The notes beneath the pieces are model-generated. The model worked only from the letters and a program-made list of their open reading frames with translations. It was not told where the DNA came from and ran no database searches. A program made the translations under genes and the position numbers. Source: Nitrospirota bacterium (GTDB lineage Bacteria; Nitrospirota; CAKKRA01; 9FT-COMBO-42-15). From it: a stretch of DNA of 14,353 nucleotides. Positions 1-7,089 of this stretch are shown here, piece after piece. The stretch lies in the NCBI GenBank assembly GCA_016214425.1, contig JACRON010000147.1:1-14353 (forward strand). The letters are read 5' to 3'. Position 1 is the stretch's first letter. Each line of letters opens with the position of its first letter.

Positions 1-60
1 AAAGGGGTAAGAGGGAAAGCCTTAATAGTCTGTAACTATCACACTTCACTAAAGACCGAA

Positions 61-69
61 AGGAGGAGG
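61..69 (+). promoter_or_regulatory. Strong Shine-Dalgarno site of the cytochrome gene
   Basis: AGGAGGAGG lies 3 nt before the ATG at 73. The reading frame is open upstream to the window edge, so this site and the signal peptide that follows it are what fix the start at 73. Confidence 0.85.
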
Positions 70-72
70 TTT

Positions 73-426
73 ATGAAAAAGTTTTTAGTTGTATGTGTTG
101 TGCTTATGTTTGTTTCGGTGGCAGTTGCTGCAGAGAAGAATTTTATTGAGATGCATAAAAATGCAGGCAAAATGAGCAATAAGGAATGCCTTGCATGCCA
201 TGCAAACATCAATAAAGATGTTCCTCTCAATAAAAAATTCAAAACATTTCACAGGACTCACCTTGAATCAAAGCTTGGAACTCCAAAAAATTGTTCTGAT
301 TGCCATAACTCCATTGATTTAAGGGAAGGCTCTGCGTCTGCATTAAGGAAACAGGTTGACCCGCAGCTTTGCGCCGGCTGCCACAGCGGTGGCGTAAAGG
401 GTGCAAAGGTATTATTTGCACAATAA
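73..426 (+). CDS. Periplasmic triheme c-type cytochrome
   Basis: A 117-residue protein with a Sec signal peptide: basic MKK, a hydrophobic core, and likely cleavage after AVAA at about residue 20. The mature part carries three CxxCH haem-binding motifs: CLACH 39-43, CSDCH 74-78 and CAGCH 100-104. Extra histidines at 28, 60 and 63 could give all three haems bis-His ligation, as in cytochrome c3/c7-like carriers; that assignment is inference. The protein should be a small soluble electron carrier of the periplasm. It is the first gene of a tight operon (9-15 nt gaps) with a molybdopterin oxidoreductase and a ferredoxin subunit, and no membrane quinol-oxidising subunit follows. It is therefore the natural candidate to pass electrons to, or take them from, that enzyme. 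The start is supported by the Shine-Dalgarno site at 61-69. Haem binding is certain from the motifs; the partner is inferred from context. Confidence 0.93.
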   Translation: MKKFLVVCVVLMFVSVAVAAEKNFIEMHKNAGKMSNKECLACHANINKDVPLNKKFKTFHRTHLESKLGTPKNCSDCHNSIDLREGSASALRKQVDPQLCAGCHSGGVKGAKVLFAQ

Positions 427-441
427 CAAGGAGGGATGCTA

Positions 442-2952
442 ATGAGTGATAAGAGAGTTATAACAGAAGAAGAGAAAGGTCTTTTTGAAAAGGCTACAGG
501 TAAAGAATTTACCAGAAGGTCTTTTTTTAAATGGGCGTCAGCCCTCGCGGGAGCGGCTGTTGCCAGCGGCATTCTCTGGGATGACAAGCTTGGACTGTTT
601 AGAGAAGCAAGCGCTCAGGAGAAATCACTGAAAGAGGGCGAATGGATTAACAGCAACTGCAATATGTGCGGAGGCCAGTCCGGTATTAAGGTTAAGGTTG
701 TCAACGGCAGGGCAGTAAAGATTGAAGCGCTTGCAAACCCTGTTAATGTCGCCAATATATCCACAAACTATGAGACTGTAATAAACGAACTCGGCTCTTT
801 GTACAATGATAAAGATTGCGCTGCAAGAATATGTCCAAAGGGGAATTCGGGACTGAGAAGCCTTTATGACCCGGACCGGCTGAAAACTCCCATGGTAAGG
901 GTCGGAGAAAGAGGCAGCGGCAAATGGAAGGCTATTTCATGGGATGAGGCAGTAACACAGGTTGCCGAGAACCTCCAGAAGATCAAGGATAAGTATGGCG
1001 CTGAAAGCCTTGTATGGTTTAGTGAGGACCATTCCTTTACCCATATACAGCAGGACTTCTGTAAGATGTATGGAACCCCAAACTACCATAACCATGCTAA
1101 CCTCTGTGATGTATCAAGGAAGGCGTCTTTCAAACTATTGATGGGTGATGAGCGTCCCCTCGCAAGTTTTGAAGATACATCTTATGCACTTGTATTTGGA
1201 TGGAATCCTCTTGGCGCAATGAAATGGACGCATCTTCCCGGGACATGGAACAGAGGCAGGGCAAAAGGCGCGAAGATGGTAATTGTGGATCCGGTTTATA
1301 GCCAGACAGCATCCAAAGCTGACGAATGGGTTCCCATCAGACCGGGGACAGATGGAGCAATGGCTCTTGCTATTGGACATGTTTTGATAAAGAAAGAACT
1401 CATTAATAAAGCTTTTATTAATGAGTGGTGCGTTGGTTTTGATGAGTATGCAAAATATGTTGCTGACAAAACCCCTGAATGGGCAGAAAAGATAACAAGC
1501 GTTCCTGCAAAAACGATTGAAAAGATAGCTACCGAGATTGGTGAGACTGCAAAGGCAGGAAAGCCCGTCATTATCGATACATGGAGCGGGCCGGGACATC
1601 ATACAAATGCTACACTCGGCGGTTATGCAATAACCAACCTGTGCGCTCTTCTTGGGATGGTGGACAAGAAAGGGACCATGATGAACCCAAGCAAGAAAGG
1701 CAACACACATCATGCGATTGATGTGGACTTGCCTTCTTTAAAGAAGCCGAGGGTTGACGGAAAGGGCACAAAATATATATTAGGCCACGGCTCCGGCATC
1801 TATGTTGAGACAAGAAATGCAGTTGTAGAAGGTAAATACTGGAGTCCTGATGTTACTCCGCCGAAGGCGGGCATGTTTGTATTCCAGAATTTCGTTATGT
1901 CAGTTCCAAACGTTAAGAAGAATATTGAGTTTTTGAAAAAGCTTGAATATGTGGTGGTTAATGACACGCACATGAGTGAGACCGCGGAGCTGGCAGATAT
2001 AATAATTCCAGGTTCAGTATATCTGGAAAGATATGACTATACCGGTTATTGGGTAACATGGCCTGTACTGGGTTTGAGGAAGCCTGTTGTTAAGTCAGTT
2101 ATAAACGGCATGACCGAGGTTGAGTTTGTAATGGCGCTTATTAAGAAGATGGGGCTGAAAGATAAGAACGGATATTCTCCCGCTGATCTTTCTTATGACG
2201 CCTATTATGCCGATGAATACGCACCAACCCCATATTCCAAAGAACAAAACTGGGAGACTTATAAGAAATCAACCCTCGCTATGACCGGCAAGACAGAGTA
2301 TGAAAAATTCAGGAAGGACGTAAAAATGCCTGATGAGGGGAGTGTTGATGAAAAGACCGGGGTTGTTAAGGAGAAGCCCGGCAAGGATGGCAAGGCCAAG
2401 GCAGTGGGTCTTAAAGTCGGGGACAAAATCGTTAAAGGTTTTGAGACGCCGACAAGAAAGCTTGAGCTGACCTCAACATTCCTGAAAAAGAACAATTACA
2501 GCGGGCTGCCTGAATACAGCGACCCTGAGGATAAGCCTACATCCGAATTCCCGCTCCATCTTATTAACTTCAAACAGGCAGAGCATACGCATTCAAGAAC
2601 ATTTAATAATGACTATCTTATGGAGATGAAGCCCGACAACCCGCTTATGATCAATGCAGCGACTGCCGCCAAACTCGGGCTAAAGGATGGAGACGCCGTC
2701 TGGATTGAATCTCCTTTTGCCAAGGCAAAGGGAACGGTGCAGGTAACCGAAAGAATACATCCTGAGGTGGTCGCGCTTCAGCATGGATATGGACACTGGG
2801 CTTTCGGAAAAGTGGCAAAGGGGTCAATGAACAAGCTCAATAAGTGGTCAGTCGCCGGTACCTCTGATGGGCAGTTCTTGCCGGGCAAGGCGGAAAAGTT
2901 CTCTGGTATGGCCGTTCACAAAGAGATCGGCGTGAAAGTAACGAAGGCATAA
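442..2952 (+). CDS. Tat-exported molybdopterin oxidoreductase catalytic subunit (DMSO reductase/CISM family, PsrA/PhsA/ArrA-like)
   Basis: An 836-residue catalytic subunit binding a bis-MGD Mo or W cofactor. I chose ATG 442 over ATG 436 because AAGGAGGG (428-435) abuts 436 but is 6 nt from 442. A twin-arginine signal (TRRSFFK, residues 24-30) is followed by an Ala-rich hydrophobic stretch, so the enzyme should fold in the cytoplasm and be exported to the periplasm. The N-terminal FeS motif reads CNMCGGQS (73-80) and then ICPKG (Cys131), so the usual third Cys is Ser80. The metal-ligand region reads GTPNYHNHANLC, giving Cys222 as likely Mo/W ligand; Cys is the ligand type of thiosulfate, polysulfide, tetrathionate and arsenate reductases. 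The molydopterin-dinucleotide-binding domain occupies about residues 680-790. The substrate cannot be assigned. Ferredoxin and TorD-type genes follow, as in DmsABD/TtrAB-like operons, but no membrane anchor does. Confidence 0.9.
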   Translation: MSDKRVITEEEKGLFEKATGKEFTRRSFFKWASALAGAAVASGILWDDKLGLFREASAQEKSLKEGEWINSNCNMCGGQSGIKVKVVNGRAVKIEALANPVNVANISTNYETVINELGSLYNDKDCAARICPKGNSGLRSLYDPDRLKTPMVRVGERGSGKWKAISWDEAVTQVAENLQKIKDKYGAESLVWFSEDHSFTHIQQDFCKMYGTPNYHNHANLCDVSRKASFKLLMGDERPLASFEDTSYALVFGWNPLGAMKWTHLPGTWNRGRAKGAKMVIVDPVYSQTASKADEWVPIRPGTDGAMALAIGHVLIKKELINKAFINEWCVGFDEYAKYVADKTPEWAEKITSVPAKTIEKIATEIGETAKAGKPVIIDTWSGPGHHTNATLGGYAITNLCALLGMVDKKGTMMNPSKKGNTHHAIDVDLPSLKKPRVDGKGTKYILGHGSGIYVETRNAVVEGKYWSPDVTPPKAGMFVFQNFVMSVPNVKKNIEFLKKLEYVVVNDTHMSETAELADIIIPGSVYLERYDYTGYWVTWPVLGLRKPVVKSVINGMTEVEFVMALIKKMGLKDKNGYSPADLSYDAYYADEYAPTPYSKEQNWETYKKSTLAMTGKTEYEKFRKDVKMPDEGSVDEKTGVVKEKPGKDGKAKAVGLKVGDKIVKGFETPTRKLELTSTFLKKNNYSGLPEYSDPEDKPTSEFPLHLINFKQAEHTHSRTFNNDYLMEMKPDNPLMINAATAAKLGLKDGDAVWIESPFAKAKGTVQVTERIHPEVVALQHGYGHWAFGKVAKGSMNKLNKWSVAGTSDGQFLPGKAEKFSGMAVHKEIGVKVTKA

Positions 2953-2965
2953 GGAGGATAGATAA

Positions 2966-3541
2966 ATGGCTAAGAATCCAAATCAGATAGGATGGTATTA
3001 CAACGAGAATAACTGCATTGCATGCAGGGCATGTGAGGCAGGCTGCAAACAGGAGTTCGACCTTCCGATAGGTGTCAGGCGCAGGAGGGTCATTATCAAG
3101 GAAGAAGGCAAGTTTCCGAATGTTAAAGTCCGTTACATCTCAACAGCCTGCAACCACTGTGAAGAACCAGCTTGCCAGAAGGCATGCCCTGTCGGCGCAT
3201 ATACAAAGGAAGATACATTCGGAGTCGTGCTGCACAATCAGGAAAAATGTATCGGCTGTAAACGTTGCATGGCGGCATGTCCCTATGGCGCTCCACAGTT
3301 CGACGAGAAGAAGAAGAAAGTAGACAAATGCAACCTCTGCTATCATCGCCTGAAAGAGGGACTTCCCCCGGCTTGTGTAAGGACATGTCTGGGATACTCT
3401 TTGTGGCACGGGAAACTGTCCGACATCGAGGGACAGAAAACGCCACCTGAAATATACCGAAGGCCTCTTAAGGACAGATTGCCGGGGTTTGCTGACCCTA
3501 AATTGACAATACCGTCAGTTAAGTTCTCTGAAAATAAATAG
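2966..3541 (+). CDS. Four-cluster ferredoxin subunit of the molybdoenzyme (DmsB/PsrB/TtrB-like)
   Basis: A 191-residue electron-transfer subunit. Sixteen cysteines fall into four [4Fe-4S] groups: Cys17/20/23/27, Cys62/65/70/74, Cys95/98/101/105 and Cys122/125/137/141. This is the standard DmsB/PsrB/NrfC arrangement. Such subunits wire the bis-MGD subunit to a membrane quinol oxidase subunit or a cytochrome. No Tat or Sec signal is visible, so it would be exported piggy-back with the Tat-targeted catalytic subunit, as known for DmsAB-type complexes. The start is supported by AAGGAGGA (2951-2958), which overlaps the upstream stop codon; the gap to the catalytic gene is only 13 nt. The C-terminal 40 residues are Pro-rich and lack Cys. 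All ligand cysteines are present, in contrast to the catalytic subunit, where one is missing. Confidence 0.94.
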   Translation: MAKNPNQIGWYYNENNCIACRACEAGCKQEFDLPIGVRRRRVIIKEEGKFPNVKVRYISTACNHCEEPACQKACPVGAYTKEDTFGVVLHNQEKCIGCKRCMAACPYGAPQFDEKKKKVDKCNLCYHRLKEGLPPACVRTCLGYSLWHGKLSDIEGQKTPPEIYRRPLKDRLPGFADPKLTIPSVKFSENK

Positions 3542-3550
3542 GGGGTAATG

Positions 3551-4168
3551 ATGAATATCATGACGCTGGATTTATCAAGAACATTGAGTTTATTGAGCAG
3601 CATGTATTTATGCAAGCCATCTAAAGAGGCATTGGAGAACTGGAAGAAATTGCTCTCCGAAGATACTCCCTATTTTTTGGCGGAATTAAAAAATACCATT
3701 GATGAAATAGACCTCGACTCAGAAAGGGAACTTGAAGATTTACTCTGGGAATATACAAGGCTTTTTATTGGTCCGTATAAACTTCCATGCCCTCTCTGGG
3801 AATCTGTTTATACATCTCCTAAGAGGTTGATGATGCAAGAGGCGTATGATGATGTCCGCGCATTTTATGCTGAAATGGGTCTTGCTATTAATGACCAGAA
3901 TGTAATGTATGACCATATTGGCGCTGAACTAAATTTTTTAGCTGTTTTGTATAAAAATATAGATGATTGCCCTGAAAAAAGATTTTATTATGAAAATTTA
4001 GCAAAACGTTTCCTTGTTGAGCATATTTTGAAATGGGCGCCACAATTTGCGGATGACATGGAAAAAGCAACTGATACGGCATATTACAAGGTGCTGGCAT
4101 TAGCAACGAAATGTATTATCCAAGATTTAATAAAAAATTTAGAACTTACTGCAGAAAGCAAGAATTAA
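3551..4168 (+). CDS. TorD/DmsD-family molybdoenzyme chaperone
   Basis: A roughly 205-residue, mostly helical cytoplasmic protein of the TorD/DmsD/NarJ-like family. These chaperones bind the Tat signal of a molybdoenzyme and hold the apoprotein until cofactor is inserted. Recognisable family signatures are YTRLFIGPYKLPCPLWESVY (about residues 68-87) and the DHIGAELNFLAVLY segment (about 121-134), followed by an EHxxxWAPxF motif near residue 157. The start is ambiguous between ATG 3548, 3551 and 3560. AGGGGG at 3540-3545 lies 5 nt before 3551, so I prefer that one. It is the last gene of the cytochrome/molybdoenzyme/ferredoxin operon, 9 nt after the ferredoxin stop, and its client is almost certainly that catalytic subunit. 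Its composition is clearly more AT-rich than the three genes before it. Confidence 0.9.
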   Translation: MNIMTLDLSRTLSLLSSMYLCKPSKEALENWKKLLSEDTPYFLAELKNTIDEIDLDSERELEDLLWEYTRLFIGPYKLPCPLWESVYTSPKRLMMQEAYDDVRAFYAEMGLAINDQNVMYDHIGAELNFLAVLYKNIDDCPEKRFYYENLAKRFLVEHILKWAPQFADDMEKATDTAYYKVLALATKCIIQDLIKNLELTAESKN

Positions 4169-4227
4169 CTAAACCACCAAAATCCACGGCCATCTCTGCA
4201 CTGGTCAGGTGCAGCCACATTGCGCAG

Positions 4228-4261
4228 CCTCAGCCCATTGCTGAGGGGTATCAACCCTTTT
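4228..4261 (+). terminator. Possible weak terminator hairpins between convergent genes
   Basis: CCTCAG (4228-4233) and CTGAGG (4241-4246) form a perfect 6-bp stem. Overlapping it, GAGGGGT-ATCA-ACCCTTT (4243-4260) forms a 7-bp stem with two or three G-T pairs that runs into TTTT. Either could end transcription from the respiratory operon, which converges with the regulator gene. The T-tract is short, so this is tentative. Confidence 0.3.
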
Positions 4262-4279
4262 CTGAGACGCCTGATAGAG

Positions 4280-4573
4280 TCAGTCTTCCTTTTTTATTCC
4301 AAACCTCGGCTCTGATATGCCTTCGTGCTTGCAGACAGGGCATCTGCCCGGGCTTGTGAGCCTCTCTCTTTTATTAAACACAAAACCGCATTTCATGCAG
4401 ACAGACGGCTCCATTATGAAATTCTTTTTTCCAACAGATTTGGCAATATGATTAAGGTGGTCAATAGCATCCTTTTCTTTTATCCTGATTATCTTTGAAA
4501 TATCCTTTGCAGTTAGAAGATTATCTATAAGAAGGTTTCTGATTTCCTGCCGTATGGTTATTTCGTCTGTCAT
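4280..4573 (-). CDS. Small HTH/zinc-ribbon transcriptional regulator
   Basis: A 97-residue protein. Residues about 8-45 look like a small winged-helix or helix-turn-helix domain: NLLTAKDISKIIRIKEKDAI, then a second helix. It is followed by a rubredoxin-like zinc ribbon with CxxC pairs at Cys59/62 and Cys78/81. This layout matches the family of predicted transcriptional regulators with an N-terminal HTH and a C-terminal Zn ribbon (COG3357-like). Target and ligand are unknown. The gene converges with the respiratory operon and diverges from rmuC. There is no Shine-Dalgarno site before the ATG. A TTGCGC-N17-TATAAT promoter on the same strand (4614-4586) would start RNA only about 6 nt before the ATG, so translation may be near-leaderless. 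Promoter overlap with the rmuC side would suit autoregulation, which is inference. Confidence 0.8.
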   Translation of the reverse strand: MTDEITIRQEIRNLLIDNLLTAKDISKIIRIKEKDAIDHLNHIAKSVGKKNFIMEPSVCMKCGFVFNKRERLTSPGRCPVCKHEGISEPRFGIKKED

Positions 4574-4585
4574 TTTAGGTGTGTG

Positions 4586-4614
4586 ATTATATCTGCTTTA
4601 TAATATCAGCGCAA
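4586..4614 (-). promoter_or_regulatory. Sigma-70-type promoter of the HTH/Zn-ribbon gene
   Basis: On the minus strand, TTGCGC (4614-4609) is followed after exactly 17 nt by TATAAT (4591-4586). The -10 box ends 12 nt before the ATG. A plus-strand TATAAT (4599-4604), pointing to rmuC, lies inside this spacer. Confidence 0.6.
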
Positions 4615-4642
4615 GCAATTATTATTGAAATGTAGGCAGGTA

Positions 4643-5836
4643 ATGTGTTACATTAAATTAATGTCAAATGAAGCTGTGATAGTATTGCTTGCAGTAGTGA
4701 TTGCTGGGATTGCTATAACTCTGTTTTTTTTATGGAGGATGCAAAAGAGGCCTGAAACCGCTGATATGTTTCAGCAGCAGCTCCTTGAAATCAACAGGCA
4801 GATGATTGAGATGCAGAAACAGCAGACAGATGTGCCAAGGATATTGAGTGAAGGACAGGTAAAGAATCTTGAGACAATAAATAAACAGCTTACCTCTATG
4901 GTTGATGTTTTTAATCAGAATATAAACTCTTTGAGAAATGCGATGCATGAACAGCTTACAAAGACCCAGGGCAATATCTCTCAGCAGCTTGAAGGCACAA
5001 CTAAGGTAGTTTCTGATGTAAGGCAGAAGCTTGGCGAGCTTTCTGAAACTGCAAAGAACATGCAGGAGCTTGGAAAGGATATAAATAAACTTCAGGATAT
5101 ACTAAAACCGCCAAAGCTTCGCGGCAATATCGGCGAGCTTTTTTTAGAGGATTTGCTTAGGCAGGTTCTTCCTACGAAAAATTATACTATTCAACATTCC
5201 TTTAAATCAGGCGAACGGGTGGATGCAGTAATAAGATTAGGCGACAATCTGGTGCCGATTGATTCAAAATTTCCGCTTGACAGTTTTAACAGAATAGAAA
5301 AGGCAGAGGCTGAAGCAGATAAAAAAAATGCAAAGAAGGATTTTGTAAGAGACCTGAAAAACTTAATCAATGACATATCAAAAAAATATATCAGGCCTGA
5401 TGAAGGGACCTATGACTTTGCAATGATGTATATACCTGCTGAGAATGTATTTTACGAAGTGATTATTAAAGACGATGCCTTTGTTGAAGAAAAAGGCCTC
5501 TTATCTTTTGCATTAGAAAGGCATGTTGTTCCTGTATCGCCAAACAGCTTTTATGCGTATTTAATGGCAATTGCCTACGGCCTGCGCGGCATGCACATTG
5601 AAAAGCAGGCGCAGGAGATTAGGGGAAGGCTTGTTGATTTACAGCAGGGGTTTGGAAGGTTCTTTGATTTATTTAACAGCCTCGGAAAGAATATTGATAT
5701 GGCTTCAAGAAAGTTTGACGAGGCATCCAAAAAGGCAGAGAGATTCCATGATAATCTTTCATTGATTACAGGCAAGACTATACAGATTGAAGAAGGCAGA
5801 GCCTATCTTGACGAAAAAGAGGTTGGTAAGGATTAA
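4643..5836 (+). CDS. rmuC: RmuC-family DNA recombination protein
   Basis: About 397 residues. The layout is an N-terminal membrane segment (about 11-31), a long Gln/Lys/Glu-rich coiled coil (about 40-155), then the RmuC domain (about 156-345). Recognisable RmuC blocks are KLRGNIGELFLEDLLRQVLP, the nuclease-like GERVDAVIRLGDNLVPIDSK with DSKFPLDSF, and FAMMYIPAENVFYEVI. RmuC limits recombination at inverted repeats in E. coli, and the domain resembles restriction-type PD-(D/E)xK nucleases; the DxK within DSKF fits this. The start is uncertain. TTG 4625 has no ribosome site. ATG 4643 follows AGGCAGG (4634-4640). ATG 4661 would keep the membrane segment but has no ribosome site. It is divergent from the HTH/Zn-ribbon gene and probably monocistronic, since a strong tRNA promoter follows directly. 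Confidence 0.92.
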   Translation: MCYIKLMSNEAVIVLLAVVIAGIAITLFFLWRMQKRPETADMFQQQLLEINRQMIEMQKQQTDVPRILSEGQVKNLETINKQLTSMVDVFNQNINSLRNAMHEQLTKTQGNISQQLEGTTKVVSDVRQKLGELSETAKNMQELGKDINKLQDILKPPKLRGNIGELFLEDLLRQVLPTKNYTIQHSFKSGERVDAVIRLGDNLVPIDSKFPLDSFNRIEKAEAEADKKNAKKDFVRDLKNLINDISKKYIRPDEGTYDFAMMYIPAENVFYEVIIKDDAFVEEKGLLSFALERHVVPVSPNSFYAYLMAIAYGLRGMHIEKQAQEIRGRLVDLQQGFGRFFDLFNSLGKNIDMASRKFDEASKKAERFHDNLSLITGKTIQIEEGRAYLDEKEVGKD

Positions 5837-5841
5837 TTTGT

Positions 5842-5870
5842 TTGACAAGTGTAAATATATTTAGTATATT
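5842..5870 (+). promoter_or_regulatory. Near-consensus promoter of tRNA-Pro
   Basis: TTGACA (5842-5847), a 17-nt spacer, then TATATT (5865-5870) in a very AT-rich stretch. The predicted start is about 20 nt before the tRNA. The -35 box is a perfect consensus, as expected for a stable RNA gene. Confidence 0.8.
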
Positions 5871-5896
5871 ATAGATATTTATCCAACATATTTATT

Positions 5897-5974
<78 letters not shown>

Positions 5975-5992
5975 TTATGAAGGTGCTATGAT

Positions 5993-6277
5993 ATGCTTAA
6001 CAGCAAGGGAAGGGCAGAGATATTTGTAAGCGGCAGGGTGCATGGGGTTGGATACAGATTTTTTACAGAGGATATAGCAGCAGAATTGAACTTAGCAGGC
6101 TTTTCAAAAAATCTTCCGGACGGCAGGGTGCAGGTAGAGGTAGAGGGCGAGATTGACAGCATAAAAAAGTTTATAGAAAAATTAAGGATAGGCCCGAGTG
6201 CTGCAAGGGTTTCAGATATAAAGATAGAGTGGAAAGAATATGAAGGGATGTATCCTGATTTTTCTATCAGATTTTAA
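5993..6277 (+). CDS. acyP: Acylphosphatase
   Basis: A 94-residue acylphosphatase, the usual length for this family. It hydrolyses acyl phosphates such as carbamoyl or acetyl phosphate in the cytoplasm. The phosphate-binding loop GRVHGVGYRFF (14-24) supplies the catalytic Arg22, and GFSKNLPDGRVQVEVEG (36-52) supplies the catalytic Asn40. Both match the family active site. ATG 5993 is preceded by AAGGTG about 8 nt upstream. The gene starts 19 nt after the encoded CCA of tRNA-Pro and has no clear promoter of its own, so it may be read from the tRNA transcription unit. The predicted carbamoyl-phosphate activity is only a general family property, and no link to the pyrimidine operon downstream is implied. 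Confidence 0.93.
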   Translation: MLNSKGRAEIFVSGRVHGVGYRFFTEDIAAELNLAGFSKNLPDGRVQVEVEGEIDSIKKFIEKLRIGPSAARVSDIKIEWKEYEGMYPDFSIRF

Positions 6278-6285
6278 TATACTGG

Positions 6286-6305
6286 AATCGGGGACGACCC
6301 CGATT
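6286..6305. repeat. Perfect 8-bp palindrome with ACGA loop
   Basis: AATCGGGG (6286-6293), loop ACGA, then CCCCGATT (6298-6305). No T-tract follows, so it is not a classical intrinsic terminator. It looks like a small REP-type intergenic palindrome, or an RNA hairpin between acyP and the LysM-M23 gene. Confidence 0.55.
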
Positions 6306-6321
6306 ACCTCTGTCTAACATA

Positions 6322-7047
6322 GTGAAAAAGGAGGTTAAAGAGATTAAAAGACCCCTTTTACGACTTCTGGTATTGTTGATCACTGTCAATATTGTCTTTT
6401 CAACTATTTCATGTTCTACAGTTCCCACAAAGCAAACCGACAGCAAAGGCGTTTACCATAAGATAAAAAGAGGCCAGACACTCTGGCGCATTGCAAAGAC
6501 ATACGGCATAGATTTAGAGCTTCTTGCAAAGGCAAATAATCTTGAGGATGCAACTGAAATAAAAACAGGCGGTTTGATTTTCATTCCTAATGCTGAAAAG
6601 ATATTGGAGGTTGAGATATATAGGCCAGCGGATGCACATGTAAAAAAAGCATCTATCCCTCCATCTGTTAATAGAGAGATTGAACTGGGCTGGCCTGTAA
6701 ATGGCAAGGTCACATCTCCTTACGGTAATAGAAACGGCAAAAAACACGATGGCGTTGACATAAGTGTTCCTAAAGGAACACCAATAAAGGCTGCTGCAGG
6801 CGGGATAGTAACATTTTCCGGGCGGAATTTTAATGATTACGGCAAGATGATTGTTATTAAACACAACAGTGAATTCTCTACTGTCTATGCGCATAATCTG
6901 GAAAATATTTTAGAAGAAGGAGATGATGTAAAAAAGGGGCAGGTGATAGGAAGGGTCGGCAACAGCGGTAATGCAAGCGGCTATCACCTTCACTTTGAGG
7001 TAAGGAAGGATGAGAAACCGATTAATCCTCTTTTTTTCTTGCCTTAA
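6322..7047 (+). CDS. LysM-M23 metallo-endopeptidase lipoprotein (NlpD-like)
   Basis: A 241-residue cell-wall hydrolase. A hydrophobic leader ends at Cys31 (TIS-C), suggesting a lipoprotein, although Thr at -3 is a poor lipobox residue. One LysM peptidoglycan-binding domain (about 44-90) is joined by a short linker to an M23 (LytM) peptidase domain (about 125-240). Zinc ligands His142 and Asp146 (HDGVD) and His224 (second His of HLH), plus catalytic His191 and His222, are all present. Unlike E. coli NlpD, whose LytM domain is degenerate, this one should be catalytically active. The sigma factor gene follows, as rpoS follows nlpD in E. coli. The start is odd. GTG 6322 has no ribosome site, whereas AAGGAGG (6328-6334) sits 8 nt before an in-frame ATT (6343) that would give a compact leader M-KRPLLRLLVLL. 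Confidence 0.88.
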   Translation: MKKEVKEIKRPLLRLLVLLITVNIVFSTISCSTVPTKQTDSKGVYHKIKRGQTLWRIAKTYGIDLELLAKANNLEDATEIKTGGLIFIPNAEKILEVEIYRPADAHVKKASIPPSVNREIELGWPVNGKVTSPYGNRNGKKHDGVDISVPKGTPIKAAAGGIVTFSGRNFNDYGKMIVIKHNSEFSTVYAHNLENILEEGDDVKKGQVIGRVGNSGNASGYHLHFEVRKDEKPINPLFFLP

Positions 7048-7059
7048 AAATTTTTTTGT

Positions 7060-7065
7060 TATAAT
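7060..7065 (+). promoter_or_regulatory. Possible -10 box of the sigma factor gene
   Basis: TATAAT occurs 24 nt before the ATG at 7090, in an AT-rich gap after the peptidase gene. The only -35 candidate is TTGCCT (7039-7044) at a short 15-nt spacing, so this is tentative. Confidence 0.35.
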
Positions 7066-7089
7066 ATTTAAAAAGCCTTTGGAGGCAAT

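Noticed and set aside
1..72. Upstream extension of the cytochrome frame to the window edge
   Set aside because: The frame is open, but a strong Shine-Dalgarno site and a clean signal peptide place the start at 73. These 72 bases show no other supported feature.
1135..1713. Long open frame (192 codons) on the minus strand inside the molybdoenzyme gene
   Set aside because: It is antisense to a clearly conserved catalytic subunit, is rich in Cys/His/Ser with no recognisable domain, and has no plausible ribosome site. It is a shadow of the real gene.
442..2952. Selenocysteine codon in the molybdoenzyme
   Set aside because: The metal-ligand position is an ordinary Cys codon and no in-frame TGA occurs. 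Ser80 is encoded by TCC, not TGA.
4111..4359. 82-codon plus-strand frame across the end of the TorD gene and the regulator gene
   Set aside because: It overlaps two real genes, its composition is non-protein-like, and it has no homology signal or ribosome site.
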